A stretch of 64,000 bases of DNA, taken from contig NZ_JAUTDN010000023.1 of the NCBI RefSeq assembly GCF_030646155.1, positions 20,321 through 84,320 on the forward strand, in the 5' to 3' direction. The stretch comes from Conexibacter sp. CPCC 205762. GTDB taxonomy: Bacteria > Actinomycetota > Thermoleophilia > Solirubrobacterales > Solirubrobacteraceae. The translations under genes were made by a program, and so were the position numbers. How positions within the stretch are numbered: the first letter of the stretch is position 1; every line of letters begins with the position of its first letter. Under the pieces are notes generated by a model. That model ran no database searches. It was not told the origin of the DNA and was given only the letters and a program-made list of their open reading frames with translations. Shown piece by piece: positions 16,063 through 24,427 of this stretch.

Positions 16063-16739
16063 CCCGCGCGTCCCGCGGCGAGGTGGGGGACGCCGGCGAG
16101 GTGGGCCACGTCGTTGAAGCCGCGCAGCGCCCAGCGCCCGCTGGCGAGTCGCAGCAGGCGCGTGATCGAGCCGTTCTCGGCGTAGAGGAAGGCGAACGGC
16201 TCGCTGCCGGTCGCCTGCCGGCAGGCCTCGGCGATCACGCCGCCGTGGACGACGGCGACCGCGGCCGCGTCCGGCCCGGTCTCGCGCGCGACGTGCTCGA
16301 GGCCGTCGCGCACGCGCGCACGGAAGCGGTCGTCCGGCTCGGCGTGCGGGATCACGTCCCAGCGCTGGGCCGCGAACAGCTCGCGGACCAGCGCGTCGCG
16401 CGCGGCCAGCCGGTCCGCGAACGCCCCCTCCCAGCTGCCGAGGTGGACCTCGCGCAGCTGCGGGACGACCGTCGGCGCGACGGCCAGCCGCGCCGCCAGC
16501 GGCGCCGCCGTCTCCGCCGTCCGCCGCATCGGCGTGACGAACAGGCGCGCGGGGGACTCGGCCGCCAGCCGCGCGCAGACGGCCTCCGCCTGCGCGCGGC
16601 CGTCGAGCGTCAGCGACGGGTCGGCGTGGCCGTCGAGCGGCGCTCCGGCCTCCGCGGCGGCGGCGGAGCCGTGCCGCACGAGCAGGACCTCGACGGCCCC
16701 GGCAGGGCGCGCGAACGGGCGTTGGAAGTCACGTGCCAT
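16059..16739 (-). CDS. Histidine phosphatase superfamily protein (phosphoglycerate-mutase-like)
   Basis: A 226-residue branch-1 histidine phosphatase. EVLLVRHGS holds the phospho-accepting His23 with Arg22. FVTPMRRTAETA supplies the second arginine, REVHLGSWEG the acid/base Glu, and AVVHGGVI the second His. It may be a broad phosphatase acting on sugar phosphates or small metabolites. It is the first gene of a two-gene minus-strand unit with the SnoaL-like protein. The ACTRGC-type element at 16777-16794 lies 38 bases ahead of its start and may serve this gene or the ABC transporter operon on the other strand. Confidence 0.85.
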   Translation of the reverse strand: MARDFQRPFARPAGAVEVLLVRHGSAAAAEAGAPLDGHADPSLTLDGRAQAEAVCARLAAESPARLFVTPMRRTAETAAPLAARLAVAPTVVPQLREVHLGSWEGAFADRLAARDALVRELFAAQRWDVIPHAEPDDRFRARVRDGLEHVARETGPDAAAVAVVHGGVIAEACRQATGSEPFAFLYAENGSITRLLRLASGRWALRGFNDVAHLAGVPHLAAGRAG

Positions 16740-16776
16740 CGTGCGACGACTCTACGGCCGCGGCCCCGCCGGCCCG

Positions 16777-16794
16777 ATTAGCGGTAGCGCTAGT
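16777..16794. promoter_or_regulatory. Putative shared operator, ATTAGC-N6-GCTAGT
   Basis: An inverted repeat with 5 of 6 complementary positions across a six-base spacer, between the divergent phosphatase and ABC-transporter genes. The 14 bases GCGGTAGCGCTAGT match those at 52299-52312 except for two pyrimidine transitions, which makes a common binding protein plausible. It lies 38 bases from the minus-strand start and 100 from the plus-strand start. Confidence 0.5.
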
Positions 16795-16893
16795 AGCTGC
16801 GGACAGGCCCCGTGGAGAAGATGGTGCGGACCTTGAGAGGAGAGGGAGCGTGATGGGATCGCACGCAGGTGCGCCGCACGGGAGGGATGACGC

Positions 16894-17964
16894 ATGTCCG
16901 AGCATCTGACGGCCTCGGCCCAGTCCGCCGCCGTCGACGGTTCGGTGCAGACGGGCGGGACGGGCGGGCAGCCCGACCCGGCCCCTGCCGGCCGCGCCAC
17001 CGCCGCGAGCTCGCCCGTGCGCGATGCGGCGGCCGCGTTCGCGGCCCGCTACGGCCTGCTCGTCGCCTTCCTGGCGACCGTCGTCGTCTTCAGCGCGGTG
17101 CGCTCGTCGACCTTCCCCACCTGGCGCAACGCGGAGTCGATCCTGACGCTCGCGGCGCCGTCGCTGATCATCGCCGTCGGCCTGACGGTCGTGCTCGTGA
17201 TGCAGGACTTCGACCTCTCCTTCGGCGGCATGATCGGCCTCGCCGGCGGCGCCGCGACCGCCTTCATGGTCAACCACGGCTGGGCCTGGCAGCTCGCGGT
17301 CGTCGTCGTGATCGGGCTCGGCGTCCTCGTCGGCGTGCTGAACGGCTTCATGGTCGCCTACCTCGGCGGCAACTCGTTCATCATCACGCTCGCGATGGGG
17401 ACGGTGCTCGCCGGCGTCGAGTTCGGCCTCACCGACCAGGCGACCGTCTACGACGGCATCCCCGCCGGCTACGTCCAGATCGCCAGCGGCGAGCTGCTCG
17501 GGCTCAGCAACCAGATCTGGATCGCGGCCGTGCTGGCGATCGTCGTCTGGGTGCTGCTGGAGCGCAGCGAGATCGGCCGCTTCATGTACGCGATCGGCGG
17601 CAACCCGGAGGCCGCGCGGCTCTCCGGCGTGCGCGTGCTGCGGCTGCGGCTGCTCGGCTTCGTCGTCGTCGGCGTCGCTGCGGCCGTCGTCGGGATCCTG
17701 CTGACGTCGCAGAGCGCCTCCTACGCGCCCAACGGCGGCACCGCCTACCTGCTGCCGGCCTTCGCCGCCGTCTTCCTCGGCGCCGCCGTCTTCCGGCCCG
17801 GCGAGTTCAACGTGCTCGGGACGATCGTCGGCGTGCTGTTCCTCGGCGTGATCCAGACCGGCCTGACGATGCTCGACCTCGAGACCTGGGTGATCAACCT
17901 CGTGCAGGGCGGCATCCTCATCACCGCGGTGCTCGTCAGCCGCATGGGGATGGCGCGACGATGA
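16894..17964 (+). CDS. CUT2-family (ribose-type) ABC transporter permease
   Basis: A 356-residue inner-membrane permease like RbsC. After a hydrophilic, Ala/Gly-rich 45-residue start come about nine to ten helices. Family signatures include LIIAVGLTVVLVMQDFDLSFGG, GLVGVLNGF-type GVLVGVLNGFMVAYLGGNSFIITL, and AIGGNPEAARLSGV in the cytoplasmic coupling loop. It starts a run in which ATPase (ATGA overlap) and binding protein follow, then catabolic genes. The start at 16894 has GGGAGG seven bases upstream. The substrate may not be a sugar, given the beta-oxidation-type genes downstream. Confidence 0.9.
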   Translation: MSEHLTASAQSAAVDGSVQTGGTGGQPDPAPAGRATAASSPVRDAAAAFAARYGLLVAFLATVVVFSAVRSSTFPTWRNAESILTLAAPSLIIAVGLTVVLVMQDFDLSFGGMIGLAGGAATAFMVNHGWAWQLAVVVVIGLGVLVGVLNGFMVAYLGGNSFIITLAMGTVLAGVEFGLTDQATVYDGIPAGYVQIASGELLGLSNQIWIAAVLAIVVWVLLERSEIGRFMYAIGGNPEAARLSGVRVLRLRLLGFVVVGVAAAVVGILLTSQSASYAPNGGTAYLLPAFAAVFLGAAVFRPGEFNVLGTIVGVLFLGVIQTGLTMLDLETWVINLVQGGILITAVLVSRMGMARR

Positions 17965-19466
17965 GAGCGCTGGAGCGCGTCGAGGCGCGCGGGATCGTCA
18001 AGACCTACCCGGGCGTCGTCGCGCTCGACGGCGCGAACGTGGCCGTCGAGGGCGGCTCGATCCTCGGTCTGCTGGGCAAGAACGGCGCCGGCAAGAGCAC
18101 GCTGATCAAGCTGCTCGCGGGCGTGATCGCGCCCGACGCCGGCGAGCTGCTGCTCGACGGCGCGCCGATCGAGCTGCACGACCCGCACGCCGCGACCGCG
18201 CACGGCTTCGCCTTCGTCCATCAGGAGCTGGCCGACGTGCCGAACCTGACCGTCGCCGAGAACGTCGGCCTCGGCCTCGGCTACCCGACCCGCGGCGGGC
18301 TGGTGCGGCGCCGCGCGCTGCGCGCGCAGGCCGCCGCGGTGCTGGCGCGGCTGGAGGCCGAGATCGACCCGGAGACGCCGCTGGCGCGGCTCAGCATCGC
18401 GCAGCGGCGGCTGGTGATGATCGCGCACGGGCTCGCCGCCGACGCGCGCCTGTTCGTGCTCGACGAGCCGACCGCGTCGCTGACCGACGACGAGATCGCC
18501 CACCTCCACAGAGTCCTGCGCACGCTGCGCGCCGACGGCGTGGCGATCGTCTACGTCAGCCACCGGCTCGACGAGGTCTTCGCCGTCACCGACCGCGTCA
18601 CCGTGATGCGCGACGGCAGAGACGTCTTCCACGGCGCGACCGCCGACGTCGACAAGCCGCGCCTGATCGAGCAGATCACCGGCACCCGCGGAGCGGTCGA
18701 GGCGCGCCCGCGGCGCGTCGCGCCGGCCGGCGGCGAGGAGCTGCTGCGGGTCGAGCGGCTGACGCTGCCCGGGATCGTCGAGGGCGCCGACCTGCGGCTG
18801 CACGCCGGCGAGGTGCTCGGCATCGCCGGCCTCGTCGGCGCCGGCCGCAGCGAGCTGGTGCGGCTGATCTGCGGCGCCGACCGCGCCGCGTCGGGCCGCA
18901 TCGTCGTGCGCGGCAGCGAGCGGCGCATCCGCTCCCCGCGCGACGGGATGGAGGCCGGGATCGTGCTGCTGCCCGAGGACCGCAAGACGCAGGGCGCGGT
19001 GCTCGGCTTCTCGGTCCGCAAGAACATCACGCTGCCCGCGATGGAGCGGTTCCGGCTCGCGAAGCCGCTGCCGCTGCCCAGCCAGCGGCGCGAGCGGGCG
19101 GCGGCCGGCGACCTCGTGACGCGCCTGCGGATCAAGGTCGCCGACGTCGAGCAGCCGGCGCTGCACCTGTCCGGCGGCAACCAGCAGAAGGTCGTGCTGG
19201 CGAAGTGGCTCGACTCCGATGCCGACGTCTTCGTCTTCGACGAGCCCACGCACGGCATCGACGTCGAGGGCAAGGAGGAGGTCTACGACCTCATGGCCGA
19301 GTTGGCCGACCAGGGACGGGGAGTGATCTTCATCTCGTCCGAGTTCACCGAGCTGGTGAGCAGCTGCAACCGCGTCGTCGTGATGCGGGACGGACGGCTG
19401 GTGGAGGAGTTCGAAGGAGAGGCGATCAGCGACGCCGCGCTCGTGGCGTCCTGTTACAGCCACTAA
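17961..19466 (+). CDS. CUT2-family ABC transporter double ATPase (RbsA-like)
   Basis: A 501-residue protein with two fused nucleotide-binding domains. Domain 1 has Walker A GKNGAGKST (about residues 35-43), the degenerate signature LSIAQRR and Walker B LFVLDEPTASLTD. Domain 2 has the family's atypical Walker A GLVGAGRSELV, an intact signature LSGGNQQKV and Walker B VFVFDEPTHGIDV. This asymmetry is normal for RbsA/XylG/MglA. The ATG at 17961 overlaps the permease stop. It powers uptake through the 16894 permease with the 19494 lipoprotein. Confidence 0.92.
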   Translation: MRALERVEARGIVKTYPGVVALDGANVAVEGGSILGLLGKNGAGKSTLIKLLAGVIAPDAGELLLDGAPIELHDPHAATAHGFAFVHQELADVPNLTVAENVGLGLGYPTRGGLVRRRALRAQAAAVLARLEAEIDPETPLARLSIAQRRLVMIAHGLAADARLFVLDEPTASLTDDEIAHLHRVLRTLRADGVAIVYVSHRLDEVFAVTDRVTVMRDGRDVFHGATADVDKPRLIEQITGTRGAVEARPRRVAPAGGEELLRVERLTLPGIVEGADLRLHAGEVLGIAGLVGAGRSELVRLICGADRAASGRIVVRGSERRIRSPRDGMEAGIVLLPEDRKTQGAVLGFSVRKNITLPAMERFRLAKPLPLPSQRRERAAAGDLVTRLRIKVADVEQPALHLSGGNQQKVVLAKWLDSDADVFVFDEPTHGIDVEGKEEVYDLMAELADQGRGVIFISSEFTELVSSCNRVVVMRDGRLVEEFEGEAISDAALVASCYSH

Positions 19467-19493
19467 GTCGCTCAGGCGACGGAGGAGAGGACG

Positions 19494-20696
19494 ATGAGAG
19501 GACTCGCGCATTGGCGCCGCGGGCTGCTGCTCGCGGTGGCGGCGCTCTGCGCCGTGACGCTGCTGGCGGCATGCGGCAGCAGCAGCGACGACGGTGACGG
19601 TGGAGGGTCGGGCGGCAGCTCGACGCAGACGAAGGGCGAGGGCATCCGCGCCGGCTCCGGCAGCGCCGCCGACAGAGCGGCCGAGGCCGGCGCGCAGGCG
19701 GCGAGAGAGACCGGCGAGCCGGTCGAGCTGCCGCAGAAGACGATCGGCATCGTGAACTTCCTGAACGGCATCGAGTCCTCCGACCGGCTCGTCTCGACCA
19801 ACGAGCTGGCGGCCAGAATGCTCGGCTGGAGAACGCTCACCTGCGACGGCAGAGGCACGCCGACGCAGTTCGTCGCGTGCGGCAACCAGATGCTCGACCG
19901 CGGCGTCGACGGGATCGTGATGATCGCGATCGAGCCCGGCCAGGTGCAGCAGGTGCTGACGAAGGCGAGAGCGGCCGGCGTGCCGGTGATCCAGACCGGC
20001 GGCGGCGCCGTCCCGGACGGCTACGACGGCAACTACGGCCCGGACGAGTACAAGGCCGGCGAGGTGCTGACCGAGGCGCTGCTGCCGAGACTGGACGCGC
20101 TGCCCGGCGACGAGGTCCCGATCGCCGTGCACGACTTCCCGGCCGGCTGGGCGAGAACCCGCACCGACGCGCTGCGCGACGCGCTCAGATCGCAGAGCAA
20201 GGTGAAGATCACCGCCGACACCGTCACCGACGGCGCCAACCTCGTGCCGTTCACGCGCAAGACGGTCGCGGACCAGATCACGCAGAACCCCGACCTGAAG
20301 ACCTTCTGGGTCTCGTTCGACACCGCCGGCCAGGTCACCGGCCAGGTCGTCACGTCGAGATACAAGGGCAGAGCGTTCCCCGACCGTCCGCTGGTCGTCA
20401 CCTTCCACGCCGACCTCGGCACGATCGAGCTGATGCGCAAGGGCGACATCGACATGACCTCGGAGGTCAACTACGACGCCGGCGTCTGGATCGGCGCCGA
20501 CAACCTCGCCGAGTTCTTCGCCCGCAGAACGCCGATGATGCAGGAGAACCAGCCGACCTACCCGGTGATCGGCGACCCCTTCACGTACAGAGTCGTGACG
20601 AAGGACGAGCTGCCGCCGAGAGGCGAGTACGTCGCGCCGGCCTGGGACATCCCGGCCTACTTCGAAGCGAAGTGGAGAGCGGAGTTCGGGCTCTAG
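19494..20696 (+). CDS. Substrate-binding lipoprotein of the CUT2 ABC transporter
   Basis: A 400-residue type I periplasmic-binding-fold protein. LLAAC is a lipobox with Cys27 as the lipidation site, followed by a Ser/Gly-rich linker. The core KTIGIVNFLNGIE, DGIVMIAIEPGQVQQVLTKARAAGVPVIQTGGG and the late CRNVV-region equivalents are typical of RbsB-like proteins, though it is longer and divergent. A strong GGAGGAG site precedes the ATG. About 16 of its 27 arginine codons are AGA, whereas the adjacent ATPase gene uses almost none, which suggests special codon selection in an abundant protein. The ligand is unknown. Confidence 0.88.
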   Translation: MRGLAHWRRGLLLAVAALCAVTLLAACGSSSDDGDGGGSGGSSTQTKGEGIRAGSGSAADRAAEAGAQAARETGEPVELPQKTIGIVNFLNGIESSDRLVSTNELAARMLGWRTLTCDGRGTPTQFVACGNQMLDRGVDGIVMIAIEPGQVQQVLTKARAAGVPVIQTGGGAVPDGYDGNYGPDEYKAGEVLTEALLPRLDALPGDEVPIAVHDFPAGWARTRTDALRDALRSQSKVKITADTVTDGANLVPFTRKTVADQITQNPDLKTFWVSFDTAGQVTGQVVTSRYKGRAFPDRPLVVTFHADLGTIELMRKGDIDMTSEVNYDAGVWIGADNLAEFFARRTPMMQENQPTYPVIGDPFTYRVVTKDELPPRGEYVAPAWDIPAYFEAKWRAEFGL

Positions 20697-20714
20697 CCCG
20701 TCACTGGTGATCCG

Positions 20715-21764
20715 GTGCTCGCGCTCGTCTACAGCGGAGCGGGGGCGCTCGCCGTCGAGACGACGGCGGCGCCCCTCCCGGATCCCGGCGAGGTGCGCGT
20801 GCGCGTCCACTCGTGCGGGATCTGCATGTCCGACGTCTACGGCGTCGCCGGCGTCAACGAGCGGCGCGACGCGGTCCTCGGCGCCGGCGAGACGCTCGTG
20901 ATGGGCCACGAGGTCGTCGGCGTCGTCGACGACCTCGGCGCCGGCGTCGCGGGGGTCGCGCGCGGCGCGCTCGTCGCGGTCGACCCGATCTGCGGCTGCG
21001 GGCGCTGCGCCCGCTGCGCCGCCGGCGAGGAGAACGCCTGTGCGCGGCGGACGATCCGCGGCTGCGTGCCGGCCGCTCCCGGCGGCTACGCCGAGGCGCT
21101 CGCCGTGCCGGCGCGCAAGCTGCATCCGCTGCCGCCCGGCACCGCGCCGGAGCTGGGGGCGCTCGCCGAGCCGCTCGCGGTCGGCGCCCACGGCGTCGCG
21201 CTCGCCGACCCGCCGGCCGGCGGAGCGGCGCTGGTGATCGGCGGCGGGATCGTCGGGATCGGCGCGGCGCTGGCCGCGCGCCGCCGGCTCGGCGCCGGCG
21301 CCGAGATCGTCGTCGCCGAGCCGCGCGCGCACCGGCGCGCGCTCTGCGAGCAGCTCGGCCTCGTCGCCGCGACGCCGCAGCAGGCGCTCGCGCACGAGCA
21401 GCGCTTCGAGCTCGTGCTCGACTGCGTCGCGCGCCCGGAGACCTTCGCGGGCGCGGTCCGCGCCGCCCGCCGCGGCGGCGAGATCGTGCTCGTCGGGATC
21501 TGGCAGGACGAGATCCCGCTGCCGGTCAGCGAGGTCGTCGCGCGCGAGAGCCGGATCCGCGGCTCGTTCGGCTACACGCACGCCGACTTCGCCGGCGTCG
21601 TCGCCTGGCTCGGCGACGGCGGCGGCCGCGACGAGCTGCTGGCGCTCGTCGAGCACCGCGTCGGCTTCGACGGCCTGATCGCCGCCCTGCGCGGCCACGC
21701 CGACGGCTCGCTGACGGCCGTGCGGACGCTCTTCCACCCCGACCTCGACCTGGAGCGCACGTGA
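20715..21764 (+). CDS. Zinc-dependent medium-chain alcohol dehydrogenase
   Basis: A 349-residue MDR enzyme oxidising an alcohol with NAD(P). CGICMSD and GHEVVG carry the catalytic-zinc ligands. CGCGRCARCAAGEENAC carries the four structural-zinc cysteines. The Rossmann motif is VIGGGIVGIGAALA. It is close to the threonine/sorbitol dehydrogenase group. It starts at GTG 20715 after a GGTGA site, 18 bases behind the binding-protein gene, and its stop overlaps the next GTG. Position in the operon suggests oxidation of the imported compound before CoA-linked degradation. Confidence 0.88.
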   Translation: MLALVYSGAGALAVETTAAPLPDPGEVRVRVHSCGICMSDVYGVAGVNERRDAVLGAGETLVMGHEVVGVVDDLGAGVAGVARGALVAVDPICGCGRCARCAAGEENACARRTIRGCVPAAPGGYAEALAVPARKLHPLPPGTAPELGALAEPLAVGAHGVALADPPAGGAALVIGGGIVGIGAALAARRRLGAGAEIVVAEPRAHRRALCEQLGLVAATPQQALAHEQRFELVLDCVARPETFAGAVRAARRGGEIVLVGIWQDEIPLPVSEVVARESRIRGSFGYTHADFAGVVAWLGDGGGRDELLALVEHRVGFDGLIAALRGHADGSLTAVRTLFHPDLDLERT

Positions 21765-22918
21765 ACTTCGACCTTCCCGACGACGTCAGACAGCTCGTCG
21801 CCGTCGCGCGCGACTTCCGCGTGCAGGTGCTCGACCCGCTCGAGCCGGCCTTCCTCGCCGACGGCAACGTGCCGTGGCCGCTGCGGCCGAGACTGCAGCA
21901 GCAGGCGCGCGAGCGCGGCCTGTGGGCGATCGACGTGCCGCGCGAGCACGGCGGCCTCGGGTTCGGGCAGCTGGCCGTCTGCGCCGTCCACGAGGAGCTG
22001 AACAAGCACCCGATGATGTTCGAGGCCGGCGGCGCGCCCGAGCCGGTCCTCTACCACTGCGGCCCGCACCAGTGGGAGCGCTACTTCGCCGCGGTCGTCG
22101 CGGGCGAGCGGCGCAGCGCCTACGCCTTCACCGAGCCCGGCACCGGCTCCGACCTCGGCGCGATCGAGACGCGCGCGGTGCGCGACGGCGACGAGTGGGT
22201 GATCGACGGCAGCAAGCTGTTCATCGGCCTCGCCGAGCGGGTCGAGTTCCTGATCCTGTTCGCCGCGACCGACCCTGCCAGAGGCGCCCACGGCATCACC
22301 GTCTTCCTCGTCGACTCCGGCACGCCCGGCTACGAGGTCGTGCGCACGATCCCGACGATGGGCGACGCGTGGGAGCCGTGCGAGCTGCGCTTCGAGCAGT
22401 GCCGGATCCCCGACGCGCAGCGCCTGGGCCCGGTCGACGAGGGCTTCGCGACCGCCGACGAGCAGCTCAGCCACGGCCGCCTCAAGATCGCCTCCTACCA
22501 GCTCGGGATCGCGCAGCGCTGCCTCGACGAGGCGGTCGCGTGGGCGCGGCAGCGGACGACCTGGGGGCGGCCGATCGCCAGCCGCCAGGCGATCCAGTTC
22601 ATGCTCGCCGACAGCGCCGTCGAGCTGGACGCGGCGCGGCTGCTGGTCTACCGCGCCGCCTGGCGCGCCGACCGCGGCGAGGACGTCCGCGTCGACGCCT
22701 TCAAGGCGAAGCTGTACGCGACCGAGATGGCGCAGCGCGTCAGCGACCGCTGCCTGCAGGTGCTCGGCGGGCGCGGCTACGCGAGAGACTCGCCGCTGCA
22801 GAGCTTCTTCCGCCAGACGCGGCTGTGGCGGATCGGCCACGGCACCGCCGAGATCCACCGCTGGATGATCGCCCGCGACCTGCTCGGCGCGGCCGCCTCC
22901 GAAGGCGGCTCGCGATGA
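21761..22918 (+). CDS. Acyl-CoA dehydrogenase
   Basis: A 385-residue FAD flavoprotein forming an alpha,beta-double bond in an acyl-CoA. Domain order is the N-terminal helical domain (DVPREHGGLGFGQ), the beta-domain with YAFTEPGTGSDLGAIET, and the C-terminal helical domain with RQAIQFMLADSAVELDAARLLVYRAAW, LQVLGGRGYARDSPLQSFFRQTRLWRIGHGTAEIHRWMIARDLLG region at the end. GTG at 21761 overlaps the dehydrogenase stop (GTGA); family length supports it. The final 40 residues carry the usual FAD/CoA contacts. It is part of the long transporter-catabolic run. Confidence 0.91.
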   Translation: MNFDLPDDVRQLVAVARDFRVQVLDPLEPAFLADGNVPWPLRPRLQQQARERGLWAIDVPREHGGLGFGQLAVCAVHEELNKHPMMFEAGGAPEPVLYHCGPHQWERYFAAVVAGERRSAYAFTEPGTGSDLGAIETRAVRDGDEWVIDGSKLFIGLAERVEFLILFAATDPARGAHGITVFLVDSGTPGYEVVRTIPTMGDAWEPCELRFEQCRIPDAQRLGPVDEGFATADEQLSHGRLKIASYQLGIAQRCLDEAVAWARQRTTWGRPIASRQAIQFMLADSAVELDAARLLVYRAAWRADRGEDVRVDAFKAKLYATEMAQRVSDRCLQVLGGRGYARDSPLQSFFRQTRLWRIGHGTAEIHRWMIARDLLGAAASEGGSR

Positions 22919-23670
22919 GCGCGGAGGGCGTGCTGGCGGGCAGAGCGGGCGTCGTCACCGGCGGCGCGCGCGGGCTCGGCCGCGCGATCGCGGAGGCGTT
23001 CGCCGCCGCCGGCGCGCGCGTCGCGATCGTCGACGTCGCGGGCGCGCAGGAGGCGGCCGCCGAGATCGGCGCCGGCGCGCTCGGGCTGACCGGCGACGTG
23101 ACCGACCCCGACGGCGTCCGCGCCGCCTTCGCCGAGGTCGCGGAGCGGACCGGCCGCTTCGACTTCCTCGTCAACAACGCCGGCGTGCGCGTGCAGGCGC
23201 CGTTCCGCGACCATCCGCTCGACGCCTGGCGGCGGACGCTCGACGTCAACCTCACCGGCAGCTTCGTCTGCGCGCAGGCGGCGGTCGCGCTGATGCTCGC
23301 GCGGGGCGGCGGCCAGATCGTCAACCTCGCCTCGATCGCCGGCGCGATCTCGCTGCGCGACCGCGTCGCCTACAACGCCTCCAAGGGCGGCGTGATCGCG
23401 CTGACGCAGTCGATCGCCGCCGAGCTGTCCGCGCAGGGGATCCGCTGCAACGCGATCGCGCCGGGGATCGTCGAGACGCCGCTGAGCGCGCCCTACTTCC
23501 GCGACGCGCGGATGGTCGGCGCGATCACGTCGAACACGCCGCTGGGACGCTGGGGCCAGCCGCACGAGATCGCCGGGCCGGCGGTCTTCCTCTGCAGCCC
23601 GGCCGCCGCGTTCGTCCACGGGCAGACGCTGTTCGTCGACGGCGGCTGGACGGCGCACAAGGGCTACTGA
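22915..23670 (+). CDS. SDR-family oxidoreductase (FabG-like) 1
   Basis: A classical short-chain dehydrogenase of 251 residues. TGGARGLGRAIA binds the cofactor, NNAGVR is present, the catalytic Ser is in NLASIAGA, and YNASK gives Tyr-x3-Lys. IRCNAIAPGIVETP completes the pattern. DVA after the second strand suggests NAD preference. It starts with an ATGA overlap on the acyl-CoA dehydrogenase stop. In this context it probably oxidises a hydroxyacyl-CoA or a cyclic alcohol. Confidence 0.9.
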   Translation: MSAEGVLAGRAGVVTGGARGLGRAIAEAFAAAGARVAIVDVAGAQEAAAEIGAGALGLTGDVTDPDGVRAAFAEVAERTGRFDFLVNNAGVRVQAPFRDHPLDAWRRTLDVNLTGSFVCAQAAVALMLARGGGQIVNLASIAGAISLRDRVAYNASKGGVIALTQSIAAELSAQGIRCNAIAPGIVETPLSAPYFRDARMVGAITSNTPLGRWGQPHEIAGPAVFLCSPAAAFVHGQTLFVDGGWTAHKGY

Positions 23671-23689
23671 GCAGGGACGGGAGAGAGCG

Positions 23690-24427
23690 ATGTTGGAGAG
23701 CGGATTGGGCGGGCGCGTCTGCCTCGTCACCGGCGCGGCGAACGGGATCGGCCGCGCCTGCGCGGAGCTGCTGGCCGGCGAGGGGGCGCGGCTGGCGCTG
23801 TGCGACCTCGACGGCGAGCGGCTGGAGGAGGTCGGCGGCGACGCGGCACTGCGGGTCGCGGCCGACCTCTCCAGACGGGCGCAGGTGACGCGGCTGCTGG
23901 CGGCGACGCGCGAGCGCTTCGGCCGCCTCGACGTGCTGATCCACTGCGCCGGGATCTACCGCGTCACGCCGCTGCCGCAGGTGACCGACGCCGAGTGGGA
24001 CCAGCTGCTCGACGTCAACCTGCGCAGCGCCTTCCTGCTGGCGCAGGGGGCGGTCGAGCTGATGCGCGAGGGCGGCGACGGCCGGATCGTGCTGGTCGGC
24101 TCGTTCGCCGCCCGCACCGGCGGCCTGCGCGCGAGCGCGCCGTACGCGGCCTCGAAGGCCGGCGTCGAGGGGCTGACGCGCCACCTGGCGCAGTACGCCG
24201 GGCCGCTCGGCGTGCGCGTCAACTGCCTCCATCCCGGCTTCACCGAGACGCCGATGACGTCGATCCTCGGCGAGGAGGCGCGTGAGGAGGCGCTGCGGCG
24301 GACGCCGCTGCGGCGCCACTGCGGCCCGGCCGAGCAGGCGAGCATGGCGGTCGTGCTCGCCTCCGACCTCGCCGCCTTCGTCCACGGCGCGACGCTGGAC
24401 GTCAACGGCGGGATGTACATGGCATGA
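23690..24427 (+). CDS. SDR-family oxidoreductase (FabG-like) 2
   Basis: A second short-chain dehydrogenase, 245 residues. TGAANGIGRACAE binds the cofactor; DLDGERL after strand 2 indicates NAD. HCAGIY replaces the usual NNAG. The catalytic Ser is in VGSFAARTGG, with YAASK as the catalytic pair, and VNCLHPGFTETPM follows. It is separated by 19 bases from the first SDR and overlaps the acyl-CoA ligase by ATGA. Two adjacent SDRs suggest two distinct alcohol oxidations in the same pathway. Confidence 0.9.
   Translation: MLESGLGGRVCLVTGAANGIGRACAELLAGEGARLALCDLDGERLEEVGGDAALRVAADLSRRAQVTRLLAATRERFGRLDVLIHCAGIYRVTPLPQVTDAEWDQLLDVNLRSAFLLAQGAVELMREGGDGRIVLVGSFAARTGGLRASAPYAASKAGVEGLTRHLAQYAGPLGVRVNCLHPGFTETPMTSILGEEAREEALRRTPLRRHCGPAEQASMAVVLASDLAAFVHGATLDVNGGMYMA

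Noticed and set aside
20697..20720. Further ACTRGC element near ACTGGTGATCCG
   Set aside because: Only the left half-site fits, and the spacing to a second half-site is lost.
17745..21737. 1330-codon minus-strand open frame
   Set aside because: It spans four plus-strand genes with clear motifs and gives an Arg/Ala/Asp/Val-rich nonsense protein, a third-position GC artefact.
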